Below, piece after piece: positions 29,274 through 36,927 of a DNA stretch of 37,297 bases. The translations under genes were made by a program, and so were the position numbers. This DNA is from Aquificota bacterium (GTDB lineage Bacteria; Thermosulfidibacterota; Thermosulfidibacteria; Thermosulfidibacterales; B14-G1): positions 1 through 37,297 of the forward strand of contig WFSI01000034.1 of assembly GCA_015486105.1 (NCBI GenBank), read 5' to 3'. The notes under the pieces were generated by a model. That model was not told where the DNA came from, did not search any database, and saw only the letters and a list, made by a program, of their open reading frames with translations. Each line of letters starts with the position of its first letter. Position 1 is the first letter of the stretch.

Positions 29274-30354
29274 CCACCACCTCCTGACATCTCATAGCTA
29301 TATCCCGAGCTGCCTGAGGCCTACCCATCTCCCTGGCCTTCCGGCCCATATCTTCCAGCACCTCCTCATTGCCAATGAGATTCAAGATCCTCTCCCCCAA
29401 CACCCCAGGAGTCAACTTATCTTCTGTAATTACCACCCCTGCCCCCCTTTCTTCCAGGGCCTTAGCGTTCCGTAGTTGATGACTCCCTACGGCGTGGGGA
29501 AAGGGTATAAGCAGGGACGGCTTCCCCAAGGCAGTCACCTCCGCCAAAGTAGTAGCCCCCGCTCTACAGACCACCAGATGGGCCGTGGCATAGGCCCTGC
29601 CCATTTCATAAACAAAGGGGGCTACATAGGCCTCAAGACCTGCCTGGACATAGGCCTCTCTGACATCTGTATCATTCCCCTCCCCCGTTTGATGAATAAA
29701 AGCCAGCTCATTCTTATGGCTAGAGAATAATGCCATGTCTTCCATAATGGCCTCGTTGATCCTTTTGGCCCCTTGGCTTCCCCCAAAGACAAGGACCACC
29801 TTCCTCCCAGAAGAAAGGCCAAAGAAACCTGGCTCCCCATACGCCTCCAAAAGTTCCCTCCTCACAGGATTCCCCGTCACCAGGACTCTCGCCCTCTTGG
29901 GAAGCCCTTTAGTACCAGGATAAGAAAGAAACACCTCCCTAGCAAAGGGGGCTAAAAGCCGGTTGGCCAAGCCACAGATGACATTTTGCTCATGGAGAAA
30001 AAGGGGGATACCGAGGGAAATAGCAGCCAAACCACCAGGGAGAGAAGCGTACCCTCCCACACCCAACACCCATTGGGGACGAAGCCCCCTCAAAAGCCGT
30101 AAAGACTGAAAGTAACCCACTACCAACTTAAACAACGCCACAGCACTTCTCATTCCCTTTCCTCTAAAGCCCTCGGCAGTGATGGTATGCAGAGGGTATC
30201 CCTCCTTCGGCAGTACCCTTGCTTCTATTCCTTTAGATGTACCCACAAAATGAACCTCTTCCCAGCCCAATACTTTCATTTCCTTGGCCACTGCCAAGCC
30301 TGGAAACAGATGTCCCCCTGTACCTCCACCGGCAATGACCATCCTTTCAGCCAA
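29260..30354 (-). CDS. murG: UDP-GlcNAc:lipid I N-acetylglucosaminyltransferase
   Basis: The 364-residue GT-B enzyme makes lipid II at the inner face of the membrane. Motifs are VIAGGGTGGHLFPGLAVA at the start, GVGGYASLPG, LHEQNVICGLANRLLAPFA, FGGSQGAKRIN and CRAGATTLAEVTALGKPSLLIPFPHAVGSHQ. I chose TTG at 30352-30354 because AGGAGG lies six bases upstream and it starts just before the conserved MVIAGGG; ATG 30342 and TTG 30369 are alternatives. It is first in this cluster: mraY, murD, murF and ftsW are not upstream here. Confidence 0.95.
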   Translation of the reverse strand: MAERMVIAGGGTGGHLFPGLAVAKEMKVLGWEEVHFVGTSKGIEARVLPKEGYPLHTITAEGFRGKGMRSAVALFKLVVGYFQSLRLLRGLRPQWVLGVGGYASLPGGLAAISLGIPLFLHEQNVICGLANRLLAPFAREVFLSYPGTKGLPKRARVLVTGNPVRRELLEAYGEPGFFGLSSGRKVVLVFGGSQGAKRINEAIMEDMALFSSHKNELAFIHQTGEGNDTDVREAYVQAGLEAYVAPFVYEMGRAYATAHLVVCRAGATTLAEVTALGKPSLLIPFPHAVGSHQLRNAKALEERGAGVVITEDKLTPGVLGERILNLIGNEEVLEDMGRKAREMGRPQAARDIAMRCQEVVGAGR

Positions 30355-30512
30355 TCCAGTCCTCCTCAAAGGCAGGGGGCTCTCTTAAAAGAGCTACCTT
30401 ACAGGTAAAAATTTACAAGCCAGGATTCCTCCAAAAAACAAACAGAGAAAGCCCCAGCCCAAAGAAGAATATCCCAAGAGTTTTCAAAAAGTAAAGTGAT
30501 CCTCCTTCTGGT

Positions 30513-30541
30513 AAAAAAGGGCCTCCCTAAAGGGGAGACCC
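30513..30541 (-). terminator. Strong intrinsic terminator of the acyl-CoA ligase gene
   Basis: On the minus strand GGGTCTCCC, a 5-base loop and GGGAGGCCC form a 9-bp stem (one G-U pair), followed at once by T6 (complement of 30513-30518). It lies 23 bp after the ligase stop and separates the ligase from the murG cluster. Confidence 0.85.
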
Positions 30542-30563
30542 CGGCATAAAATCCGTCAAAGGA

Positions 30564-32240
30564 TCAAGAAATTTTAATAGTGGGATATTTCTCCTCCTTG
30601 TCCCACTCCTTCAGTATCCTGCGCAAAAGTTTCCCAGTAGGAGTCCTGGGAAGCTGATCACAGAAGGCCACAGCCCTTGGCAGCTTATAGATAGCAATAT
30701 ATTCTTTGCAGAACTCCACCAGTTCTTTGGCCATATCTTCAGATGGAGAATGACCCTCTTTAAGAATGATATAGGCTTTGGTGATCTCTCCCTTGAGAGG
30801 ATCCGGAGAGCCAATGACACCAGCATCGGCCACAGCAGAGTTCTTCTTGAGGGCATCCTCAACCTCAGAGGGTCCGATGCGGTAACCAGAACTCTTTATC
30901 ATATCGGACTCCCTGGAAACGAAAAAGATGTATCCTTCCTCATCCGTGTAAACGGCATCGCCAAGTTTAGCCCGTCCTTCTAAAACAGACTCCTTCTGAG
31001 TCTTAAGGAGACGCTCGTTATCAGCGTACGGCTTCCAATAAAGGGGACCAGTGGGACCCACAACGGTGAGTTTCCCTACATCCCCAGATTTACATTCATT
31101 GCCATTTTCATCCAGAACTTTAATATCGAAGCCAGGAACAGGGATACCAATGGACCCGGCCCTAGGCTTCATGTTCACGGCATTAGAGGTTATAAGGTGA
31201 ACCATTTCTGTAGCACCCAAACCCTCATAGATGTACTGCCCAGTCTTCTCATACCAAGCGTTAAAGGTCTCTACACCAAGGGCGTCTCCCCCCGTGGTAG
31301 ACATCCTCAAGGAGCTGAGATCATACTTGTCAAGGTCGGGGAAGCGCAGCAGCGCCCTGTAGGCCGTGGGCAAGCCGGTGAGAACGGTGACCTTGTGCTT
31401 TTGAATGGTTTCCAAAAGTACATCGGGAGCAAACTTCCCTATGAGACATACCGTGGCTCCACCGTAAAATGGAATAAGGGCAAAGGTCCCAAAACCCGCT
31501 GCAAAGGAGACAGGAGCTGAGCCACCCAGAATATCTCCTTCCACCAATCTCCATACGTACTTGTTAACCAAATAACTCTCGCACAGAAGCTCCTTGACAA
31601 AATGAATGCAGCCCTTGGGAGGTCCCGTAGTCCCAGAAGTATAAAGGAGTACCCCCACATCATCAAGGCCAACGTTCTCTGTAAATAGCTTTCCACTGCC
31701 CTTCTCCAGGAGACCAGCATAAGAGAGGTACCCTTTGGCTTCCCAATCTTTGGGAGATCCCCCCACTACTATAACATTCTCAGTAAATTTGAAGCTGTCC
31801 TTGGCCTTCTCCACTTCCCCAATAAGAGGCGCAGAAACAAAGATATACTTGGCCTCTGCGTTGTTTAGGGTAAAAGCTATCTCGTCCTTGCTCCAGAGGG
31901 GAGACATGGGTACAGGAATAGCACCCAGCCTCATAATGGCAAAAATGGTGGCCAGAGCTTCAGGACAGTTAACCATACGGATAGCCACCCTGTCCTGCTT
32001 CTCCACACCCTGCTCAGCAAGGCTACTAGCAACACGGCAAGAAGCCTCCTGAAGCTCAGTATAACTCGTGAATTTTTCACCAAAAATAACTGCTGTCCTC
32101 TTCCCCCTTCCCCCGTCTATATGCCTGTCCAAAAGAACATAAGCTAAATTGGTGTTATCGGGAATAATAAACTCATCGGGAAAGGTGTATTGGGGCCAGT
32201 ATTCCTTAGGCGGGAAGTAATTCTCGGGTATCTTAGCCAT
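30564..32240 (-). CDS. Acyl/aryl-CoA ligase (AMP-forming, benzoate-CoA-ligase-like)
   Basis: The 558-residue ANL-superfamily enzyme would activate a carboxylic acid with ATP and CoA through an acyl-adenylate. Motifs are LLYTSGTTGPPKGC at about 198-211, YEGLGATEM (A5) at about 336-344, DMIKSSGYRIGPSEVE (A8), and the catalytic lysine in RTPTGKLLRR near the C-terminus. Overall appearance (PENYFPPKEYWP start, PMSPLWSKDEI) resembles benzoate or 2-aminobenzoate-CoA ligases, but the substrate is not readable. I chose ATG 32240 because AGGAGGTG is six bases upstream. It is divergent from the U32 operon, with a shared inverted repeat between them, and ends in a strong terminator. Confidence 0.88.
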   Translation of the reverse strand: MAKIPENYFPPKEYWPQYTFPDEFIIPDNTNLAYVLLDRHIDGGRGKRTAVIFGEKFTSYTELQEASCRVASSLAEQGVEKQDRVAIRMVNCPEALATIFAIMRLGAIPVPMSPLWSKDEIAFTLNNAEAKYIFVSAPLIGEVEKAKDSFKFTENVIVVGGSPKDWEAKGYLSYAGLLEKGSGKLFTENVGLDDVGVLLYTSGTTGPPKGCIHFVKELLCESYLVNKYVWRLVEGDILGGSAPVSFAAGFGTFALIPFYGGATVCLIGKFAPDVLLETIQKHKVTVLTGLPTAYRALLRFPDLDKYDLSSLRMSTTGGDALGVETFNAWYEKTGQYIYEGLGATEMVHLITSNAVNMKPRAGSIGIPVPGFDIKVLDENGNECKSGDVGKLTVVGPTGPLYWKPYADNERLLKTQKESVLEGRAKLGDAVYTDEEGYIFFVSRESDMIKSSGYRIGPSEVEDALKKNSAVADAGVIGSPDPLKGEITKAYIILKEGHSPSEDMAKELVEFCKEYIAIYKLPRAVAFCDQLPRTPTGKLLRRILKEWDKEEKYPTIKIS

Positions 32241-32291
32241 GATGCACCTCCTAAAAAACTTTCTGAGATTTTTGTGTTGCAAACCAGGTTT

Positions 32292-32362
32292 GGGGTAGCA
32301 CATTGTGTTTGTGGTGTCAAGGTCTCAAAGGCTTGACGGGAGGCCCCTTAGGCCCATATAGA
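32292..32362. promoter_or_regulatory. Divergent promoter region with dyad between ligase and U32 operon
   Basis: Minus strand: TTGACA (32315-32320) with only a poor -10 (TACCCC at 17 bp). Plus strand: TTGACG (32333-32338), 18-bp spacer, TATAGA (32357-32362). GTCAAG (32316-32321) and CTTGAC (32332-32337) form an inverted repeat with a 10-bp spacer linking the two -35 elements, so one regulator could control both directions. The weak -10 on the ligase side suggests activator dependence. Confidence 0.4.
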
Positions 32363-32387
32363 AAGTAAAGATCCAGGGGGAAAAGTT

Positions 32388-33242
32388 ATGTCAGTTCTGG
32401 ATAAAAGATACGAGATAATTGTCCCTTGCAGCCATATCGAACAGCTTCCCTGCATCCTCAACATGGACGTAGATGCCCTCTACTTTGGAATAAGGGGATG
32501 GAGCCGATCCAATAGAGAGCTGGAGTTCTCCATTTTCCAAGTGGAGGAGCTCTGTCGAAGAAGCCATGGCAAGGGCAAAAAGGTCCTTTTAAGCTTCAAC
32601 CTTATGCCTAGTCCCATGGAAGTGGAGCAAGCCTGGATCACCCTAAGGGAAGTCCTGCTAAAAGGGATAGACGGGGTTATCTGCAGCGACCCTTCCCTAG
32701 CCATGCGAATCAGAGACAGCTTCCCCCAAACGGAGGTCCACGCCAGCTTAGGCACTCTCATCCTCTCCTCAGAAGAGGCACTTTTCTGGGGCGATATAGG
32801 CGTAAAAAGGATAGTCCTATCTCCCCATCTCACCCTTGAAGAAATCCAGGAACTATCCCTCTGCCTCTCCCACCGAGGAATAGAAACCGAGGTAATGCTC
32901 TTTGGAGTCAGATGCCAGGCTACCCTCTTAGGCATTTGCAGGATGAGCAGCTATTTTGATATGAACCTGGAAAATTCGGGTTTGAGAACAGTGATCTGGT
33001 CAGGAAGCTCGAAAAGGAGCGGCGTCTGTTATCGCACCTGCGCCCAAGAGTGGAAGGAGGTTTCAGGAAGAGAATGGGTGTGGTCTCCCCAGGTCTACTG
33101 GGACATAGAAAAGCTACCTGCTCTCCTTCAATCAGGGGTAAAGGCCTTCAAGATAGGATCCAGGGGTATGGATTGGGAGAGGTTAAACACTCTGGTAAAA
33201 GCTCTACGGGAAAAAATGAGGGAAGAGGAGAGTTATGTTTGA
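32388..33242 (+). CDS. U32-family protein A, likely 4Fe-4S
   Basis: The 284-residue protein matches the peptidase U32 family, whose studied members (UbiU/UbiV, RlhA, TrhP) are Fe-S proteins of oxygen-independent hydroxylation rather than peptidases. The TIM-barrel-like body shows DALYFGIRGWSR, VLLSFNLMPSP, VHASLGTLILSSEEALFW and IGVKRIVLSPHLTLEEI. Four cysteines are placed like a U32 cluster: C176 and C184 in the VRCQATLLGICRMS block, then C214 and C218 in RSGVCYRTC. It is shorter than TrhP and lacks C-terminal additions. It starts the six-gene operon and overlaps the next gene by 8 bp. Its substrate is unknown. Confidence 0.8.
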   Translation: MSVLDKRYEIIVPCSHIEQLPCILNMDVDALYFGIRGWSRSNRELEFSIFQVEELCRRSHGKGKKVLLSFNLMPSPMEVEQAWITLREVLLKGIDGVICSDPSLAMRIRDSFPQTEVHASLGTLILSSEEALFWGDIGVKRIVLSPHLTLEEIQELSLCLSHRGIETEVMLFGVRCQATLLGICRMSSYFDMNLENSGLRTVIWSGSSKRSGVCYRTCAQEWKEVSGREWVWSPQVYWDIEKLPALLQSGVKAFKIGSRGMDWERLNTLVKALREKMREEESYV

Positions 33243-34191
33243 GCTGAGTACCCATATACCTACCATGGAAATACTGAAAGAAACGGACATCTCTTCTTAC
33301 CATACCCTGTACTTGGGAGACCCCACCTGCCCCTATGTCCCAGGCAATATCTCTTACCATCCGGACCTCTTGAAAGAAGCCTTATATCTGGCTAAGGAAC
33401 AGGGAAAGGAGTGCTACCTTAGCCTCTATGCCGAGCCCCGGAACAAAGATCTCCCCTGGATAGAAAAGCTTTTGGAAGCTGCTTCCTCCCTACCCTTGGA
33501 CGGCATCGAAGTTCACAATCTGGGTTTAGTAAGGCTTATAAAAAGGATGAACATGCCCTTCCCCATCCACTTAGGGGTCTTTGCTAACCTCTATACCCAC
33601 GAAACGGCAAAGCTCCTTTATGGAATGGGAGTGAATAGGGTCTTTCCCAATCCAGAACTCTCCTTAGAAGAAATCAATTATATAAGGACCCACGCACCCA
33701 CCCAAGTCACCCTCCAAATCCACGGAAAAATCCCATTAGGCATCTCTGAAGGCTGTTTCATCTTGGAGCATCGACAAGGAACCTGCGAAGAGCTTTGTTT
33801 CAAACCCCACTGGCTGACCTCAGGCAAATGGACATTAAAAAACATAGGCCGGGCCACGGTCAGTGGGAGAGACCTCTGTCTCATAGAATACCTGGGATCC
33901 CTGTATTGGAGAGGCTTTAGAACCTTCTATATTCAAACCCTCAGGGAATCCAAAAGATACATTGAAACTATAGGCACCATTTATAGAGAGGCCTTAGAAA
34001 GGATAGGCCAAGGTATTGACGATTATATTGACCCTTCATCCATAGGGCTTATGTACGAACTCTCCCCTTATGGCTTCTGCAATGGATACCTCTTTAGGAG
34101 ATCAGGTCATCGCTATATTGGCCGGCTCTTCGGGGGAGAGAGGATCAGTCCTTTGGAAGTCCCCAAGGAGGAATGGAGTTATGGAGAATAA
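33235..34191 (+). CDS. U32-family protein B, UbiV-like cysteine pattern
   Basis: The 318-residue protein is a divergent U32 protein. It lacks the C-x6-C pair of its neighbours but has C32 (GDPTCPY) and then C174, C184 and C188 (EGC...GTCEELC). As I recall, UbiV binds its 4Fe-4S cluster with C39, C180, C193 and C197, a similar arrangement of one early and three late cysteines. Other U32-like pieces are LDGIEVHNLGLVRLIKR, PIHLGVFANLYTHETAKLLYGMGVNRV and LSLEEINYI. The ATG overlaps the previous gene by 8 bp with a GGAAGAGGAG SD, and its end overlaps the next gene by 11 bp. UbiV-like is a comparison, not a claim that it makes ubiquinone. Confidence 0.75.
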   Translation: MFELSTHIPTMEILKETDISSYHTLYLGDPTCPYVPGNISYHPDLLKEALYLAKEQGKECYLSLYAEPRNKDLPWIEKLLEAASSLPLDGIEVHNLGLVRLIKRMNMPFPIHLGVFANLYTHETAKLLYGMGVNRVFPNPELSLEEINYIRTHAPTQVTLQIHGKIPLGISEGCFILEHRQGTCEELCFKPHWLTSGKWTLKNIGRATVSGRDLCLIEYLGSLYWRGFRTFYIQTLRESKRYIETIGTIYREALERIGQGIDDYIDPSSIGLMYELSPYGFCNGYLFRRSGHRYIGRLFGGERISPLEVPKEEWSYGE

Positions 34192-35140
34192 AGTCTCTTT
34201 ATTGGCCCCGGGGGGAAGCCCCGAGATGGCCCAGGCGGCCTTTTTAGCCGGAGCTGATGCCGTCTATGTAGGGGCCTTAGGCTGGAGCAGAAGGACAGCT
34301 CGGTATGAACTTCCCGACCAAGATATTGGGGCCATCAATCAATTGGCCAAAGAAATGGGGAAGGGGGTGAGGGTAGCCCTCAATACCAACTTCTCCCCCT
34401 TAGAGATGGACCTATTCCTAAAAAAGGTAGAACGCTTTGCCCAATGGGGTGTTCATGGGCTTATCCTCACTGATCCAGGGGCTATGTTTTTAGTTAAAGA
34501 AAGTTTCCCTCAATTAGAGGTCCACGTGAGTGCAGGAGCCAACGCCATCAACCTGGAGGATCTTCGTTTTTACAGAGAGATTGGGGTAGACATGGTGGTA
34601 GCCCCATGCAACCTCACTGTAGAAGAGATCACCGAAATCAAAAGGTACGTGGATGTTGGCATCGAAGTGTTCCTCCACTCCAACACATGCTTCACCTACT
34701 TGGGGAAATGCCTCATGTCCAGCTATTTCAGGTATCAATGGCATCGGGACCAAGAAGGAAAAAATCACTTTTGGGGATCCCCCAATAGAGGGGGCTACTG
34801 CCACAGGGTGTGCAAAGCCCAATGGTCCATGGAAAAAGGAGACCCGGTCCTTCTCAAGAACGACATGTTCCTGGCCTTCTCCAACATACCCCGTTACTTA
34901 GAAGCTGGGGTAGACTGCCTAAAAATACAAGGAAGGGAATACTCTATAGACCTCATAAGCGACATTGTGTCCTTCTACAGAAGTCTTTTGGACGAGCTAA
35001 CCCAACAAGGAAAGGAAGTGGACATGGCTGCCTATCTCACTCAGCTCGAGGAAATCTCCATGAAAAGAGATGCCCAGAGAAACAGCAGAACCCACACGGT
35101 CCTTCAAGAAGTAGTGGAAGAAATCCCCTTACCGTTATAG
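34181..35140 (+). CDS. U32-family protein C, likely 4Fe-4S
   Basis: The 319-residue protein begins VSLLAPGGSPEMAQAAFLAGADAVYVG, the typical U32 start, and has GVRVALNTNFSP, VHVSAGANAINLEDLRFYREIG and LTVEEITEIKRY. Cysteines C170 and C177 (NTCFTYLGKCLMSSYF) and C207 and C211 (RGGYCHRVCKAQW) give C-x6-C-x29-C-x3-C, the pattern also seen in protein A. A conserved CLKIQGREYS strand follows. I chose ATG 34181, with AAGGAGG at 34165-34171, over an in-frame ATG at 34070 that lies within gene B. It overlaps gene B by 11 bp. Proteins A and C are paralogues; B is more distant. Confidence 0.85.
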   Translation: MENKVSLLAPGGSPEMAQAAFLAGADAVYVGALGWSRRTARYELPDQDIGAINQLAKEMGKGVRVALNTNFSPLEMDLFLKKVERFAQWGVHGLILTDPGAMFLVKESFPQLEVHVSAGANAINLEDLRFYREIGVDMVVAPCNLTVEEITEIKRYVDVGIEVFLHSNTCFTYLGKCLMSSYFRYQWHRDQEGKNHFWGSPNRGGYCHRVCKAQWSMEKGDPVLLKNDMFLAFSNIPRYLEAGVDCLKIQGREYSIDLISDIVSFYRSLLDELTQQGKEVDMAAYLTQLEEISMKRDAQRNSRTHTVLQEVVEEIPLPL

Positions 35141-35156
35141 CCAGTGGGTATGGCCC

Positions 35157-35558
35157 GTGGCTTTTGAAATAAGTCTTAGGGTGAGGTTTGGAGATACAGA
35201 CCCCTATGGGGTTATGTACTTTGCCTCCTTTTTTAAGTATGCCCATCAGGCTTTAGAAGATTACCTCAGATATAAGGGCATGTCCCCGGAAGAATTCTTC
35301 AAAAACCCCGATAGAAACCTGGGCATGCCTGTAATAGCTGCAGGAGGAAAATTCAAGAAGCCCGTCAAGTATGGAGAAGAAGTAAAGCTGAAGGTATCGC
35401 CCGCCCACAGGGGGACATCCTCCATCACATTCCACGTGGAATTTTGGCAAAGTAAAGGTTTTTGCGGTAGTGTAGATTTAGTGCTGGTAGCCATAGACCG
35501 ATCATGGGCTACCAGAAGGCTACCACCTGAACTCGAAGCCTTGGAGGTGGAGGATTGA
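35157..35558 (+). CDS. Hotdog-fold acyl-CoA thioesterase (4HBT/YbgC type)
   Basis: The 133-residue protein begins ISLRVRFGDTDPYGVMYFASFFKYAHQALEDYL, the signature of 4-hydroxybenzoyl-CoA and YbgC thioesterases, with Asp15 in DTD as the expected catalytic residue. It would release CoA from an acyl-CoA. The start is GTG 35157; the nearby ATG at 35150 is in another frame and hits a stop at once. It lies 16 bp after U32 protein C, and its TGA overlaps the TTG of the next gene (TTGA). With a CoA ligase divergent to the operon, one enzyme could load and the other remove CoA from the same substrate. Substrate not known. Confidence 0.85.
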   Translation: MAFEISLRVRFGDTDPYGVMYFASFFKYAHQALEDYLRYKGMSPEEFFKNPDRNLGMPVIAAGGKFKKPVKYGEEVKLKVSPAHRGTSSITFHVEFWQSKGFCGSVDLVLVAIDRSWATRRLPPELEALEVED

Positions 35559-36409
35559 AAAAAACGGGTATCTTTTATCATCCTTCCTTCAGCCGCAAAA
35601 GCTATATGACCGTGGGAAATCGCCTCGCTGACTTCCCAGAAGCATTAGACCCCCTTTTAGAGAAAAAGGGGGAAAGGCTGGTTTTATTTGAGTGCAAACC
35701 GGTAAAGGAAGAACTGGTCCTCAAAATCCATACCCGAGAAATGGTAGAAATGGTGAGGAGAGACCCCTTCTGCTCTACCGCCTTCTACTCGGTAGGAGGG
35801 GTAGTGGAAGCATCCGAGAAGATAATGGAAGAGCATATCACCAATGCCTTCTGTTTCATAGGAGCAGGGGGGCACCACGCAGGGAGAAACTACTTCTGGG
35901 GAGCCTGCTGTCTCAACGATGTGGTGCTATCCATTGTGAACATGAGAGAAAAGAAACTAGCTAACAGATTCGCCATACTGGACACCGACGCCCATCACGG
36001 AGATGGTACCAGGGAACTAATTATGAATGATCCAGACATCCTCCACCTCTGCCTCTGTGACAGAGATTGGGAAAGCCCAGATGGAACCAAGGCGGATCTT
36101 GATGTCACAGAGGTCTATTACGGGGGCAGCCCCGACCAAGTCTATCTATCCATAGTAGAGAAGGCTTTAGAAAAAGTAGAAACATGGCAACCCGACCTCT
36201 TTTTCTGGTACTTCGGTTTTGACACCTGTTCAGGAGACTATGGAAGTTTAGGGTTGAGCAGAACAACCTATCTACAAATATGCAAGAGGTGCAAAGAAAC
36301 TGCCTACGCCTGTCAAGACAAACTCCAAGTAGTCTTAGCTGGGGGAGCGGTAAGAGAGACAGCCACCTGGCTCTTGCCCAAAATTATCTGGATCTTGGCT
36401 GAGGACTAA
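35555..36409 (+). CDS. HDAC-fold amidohydrolase-like protein
   Basis: The 284-residue protein resembles histone deacetylase/acetylpolyamine amidohydrolase proteins, zinc enzymes that cleave acyl-amide bonds. The active-site histidine pair is in GAGGHHAGRNYFWG (H107, H108). Expected zinc ligands are D145 and H147 in LDTDAHHGDGT and D223 in FGFDTCSGDYG. The usual GGY or GGGGY loop with the catalytic tyrosine reads LAGGAVRETATW, with Ala265 at the Tyr position, so catalysis may be altered or another group used. It is shorter than many bacterial homologues (over 300 residues). The start is TTG overlapping the thioesterase stop, with a GGAGGTGGAGG SD. The gene is well coupled within the operon. 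Confidence 0.8.
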   Translation: MKKTGIFYHPSFSRKSYMTVGNRLADFPEALDPLLEKKGERLVLFECKPVKEELVLKIHTREMVEMVRRDPFCSTAFYSVGGVVEASEKIMEEHITNAFCFIGAGGHHAGRNYFWGACCLNDVVLSIVNMREKKLANRFAILDTDAHHGDGTRELIMNDPDILHLCLCDRDWESPDGTKADLDVTEVYYGGSPDQVYLSIVEKALEKVETWQPDLFFWYFGFDTCSGDYGSLGLSRTTYLQICKRCKETAYACQDKLQVVLAGGAVRETATWLLPKIIWILAED

Positions 36410-36410
36410 A

Positions 36411-36821
36411 ATGAAAATATCCAAAAAAGTTATCTTAGAATTTCCAAAGCATACCTGGGATCAACCTGTAATTTACACCCTCCATTCCAAGTATCATCTC
36501 ATGTTCAACATTCTTAAAGCCAAAGTTACCCCCAAATCAGAAGGCCTTATGATCTTAGAGCTTTCCGGAAACAAGGAGGACTTTGAAAAGGGGATAGAAT
36601 TCCTCAAAGAAATGGGGGTAAGGGTAAGATACCTGGCCGCCGATATCACCAGAGACGAAGAGGAATGCACCCACTGCGGCGCCTGTACTGCCATCTGCCC
36701 CACCCAGGCCCTTCACATAGATAGGGGAAGCATGGAGGTTATTTTCGACAAAGAGAAGTGCATCGGCTGCGAGTTATGCGTTTCTGTATGCCCCTTTAGA
36801 GCTATAGAACTCAAATTCTAA
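36411..36821 (+). CDS. NIL-domain 2x[4Fe-4S] ferredoxin
   Basis: The 136-residue protein has an N-terminal NIL domain (about 1-75, ferredoxin-like small-ligand or accessory fold) and a bacterial-type ferredoxin domain. CTHCGACTAICP and CIGCELCVSVCP each hold four cysteines for one 4Fe-4S cluster. It starts one base after the HDAC-fold gene and ends the operon. In methanogens a similar NIL-ferredoxin (MA1822) works with a DUF39 protein in homocysteine formation; no DUF39 gene is seen here, so that role is not supported. It is a natural electron carrier for the Fe-S U32 proteins upstream, by inference. Confidence 0.9.
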   Translation: MKISKKVILEFPKHTWDQPVIYTLHSKYHLMFNILKAKVTPKSEGLMILELSGNKEDFEKGIEFLKEMGVRVRYLAADITRDEEECTHCGACTAICPTQALHIDRGSMEVIFDKEKCIGCELCVSVCPFRAIELKF

Positions 36822-36927
36822 ACCTGAACAAGTACCCTCAACGACCCAGACGAAGGCTTGTAGATCATAAAAATAAACCCTCTCCTTATTTCCAGTGGAT
36901 AAGACAAATCAAACCCCATAACTGGTT

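Noticed and set aside
34070-34180. N-terminal extension of U32 protein C
   Set aside because: The extra 37 residues lie within gene B in another frame and do not look U32-like; ATG 34181 has AAGGAGG.
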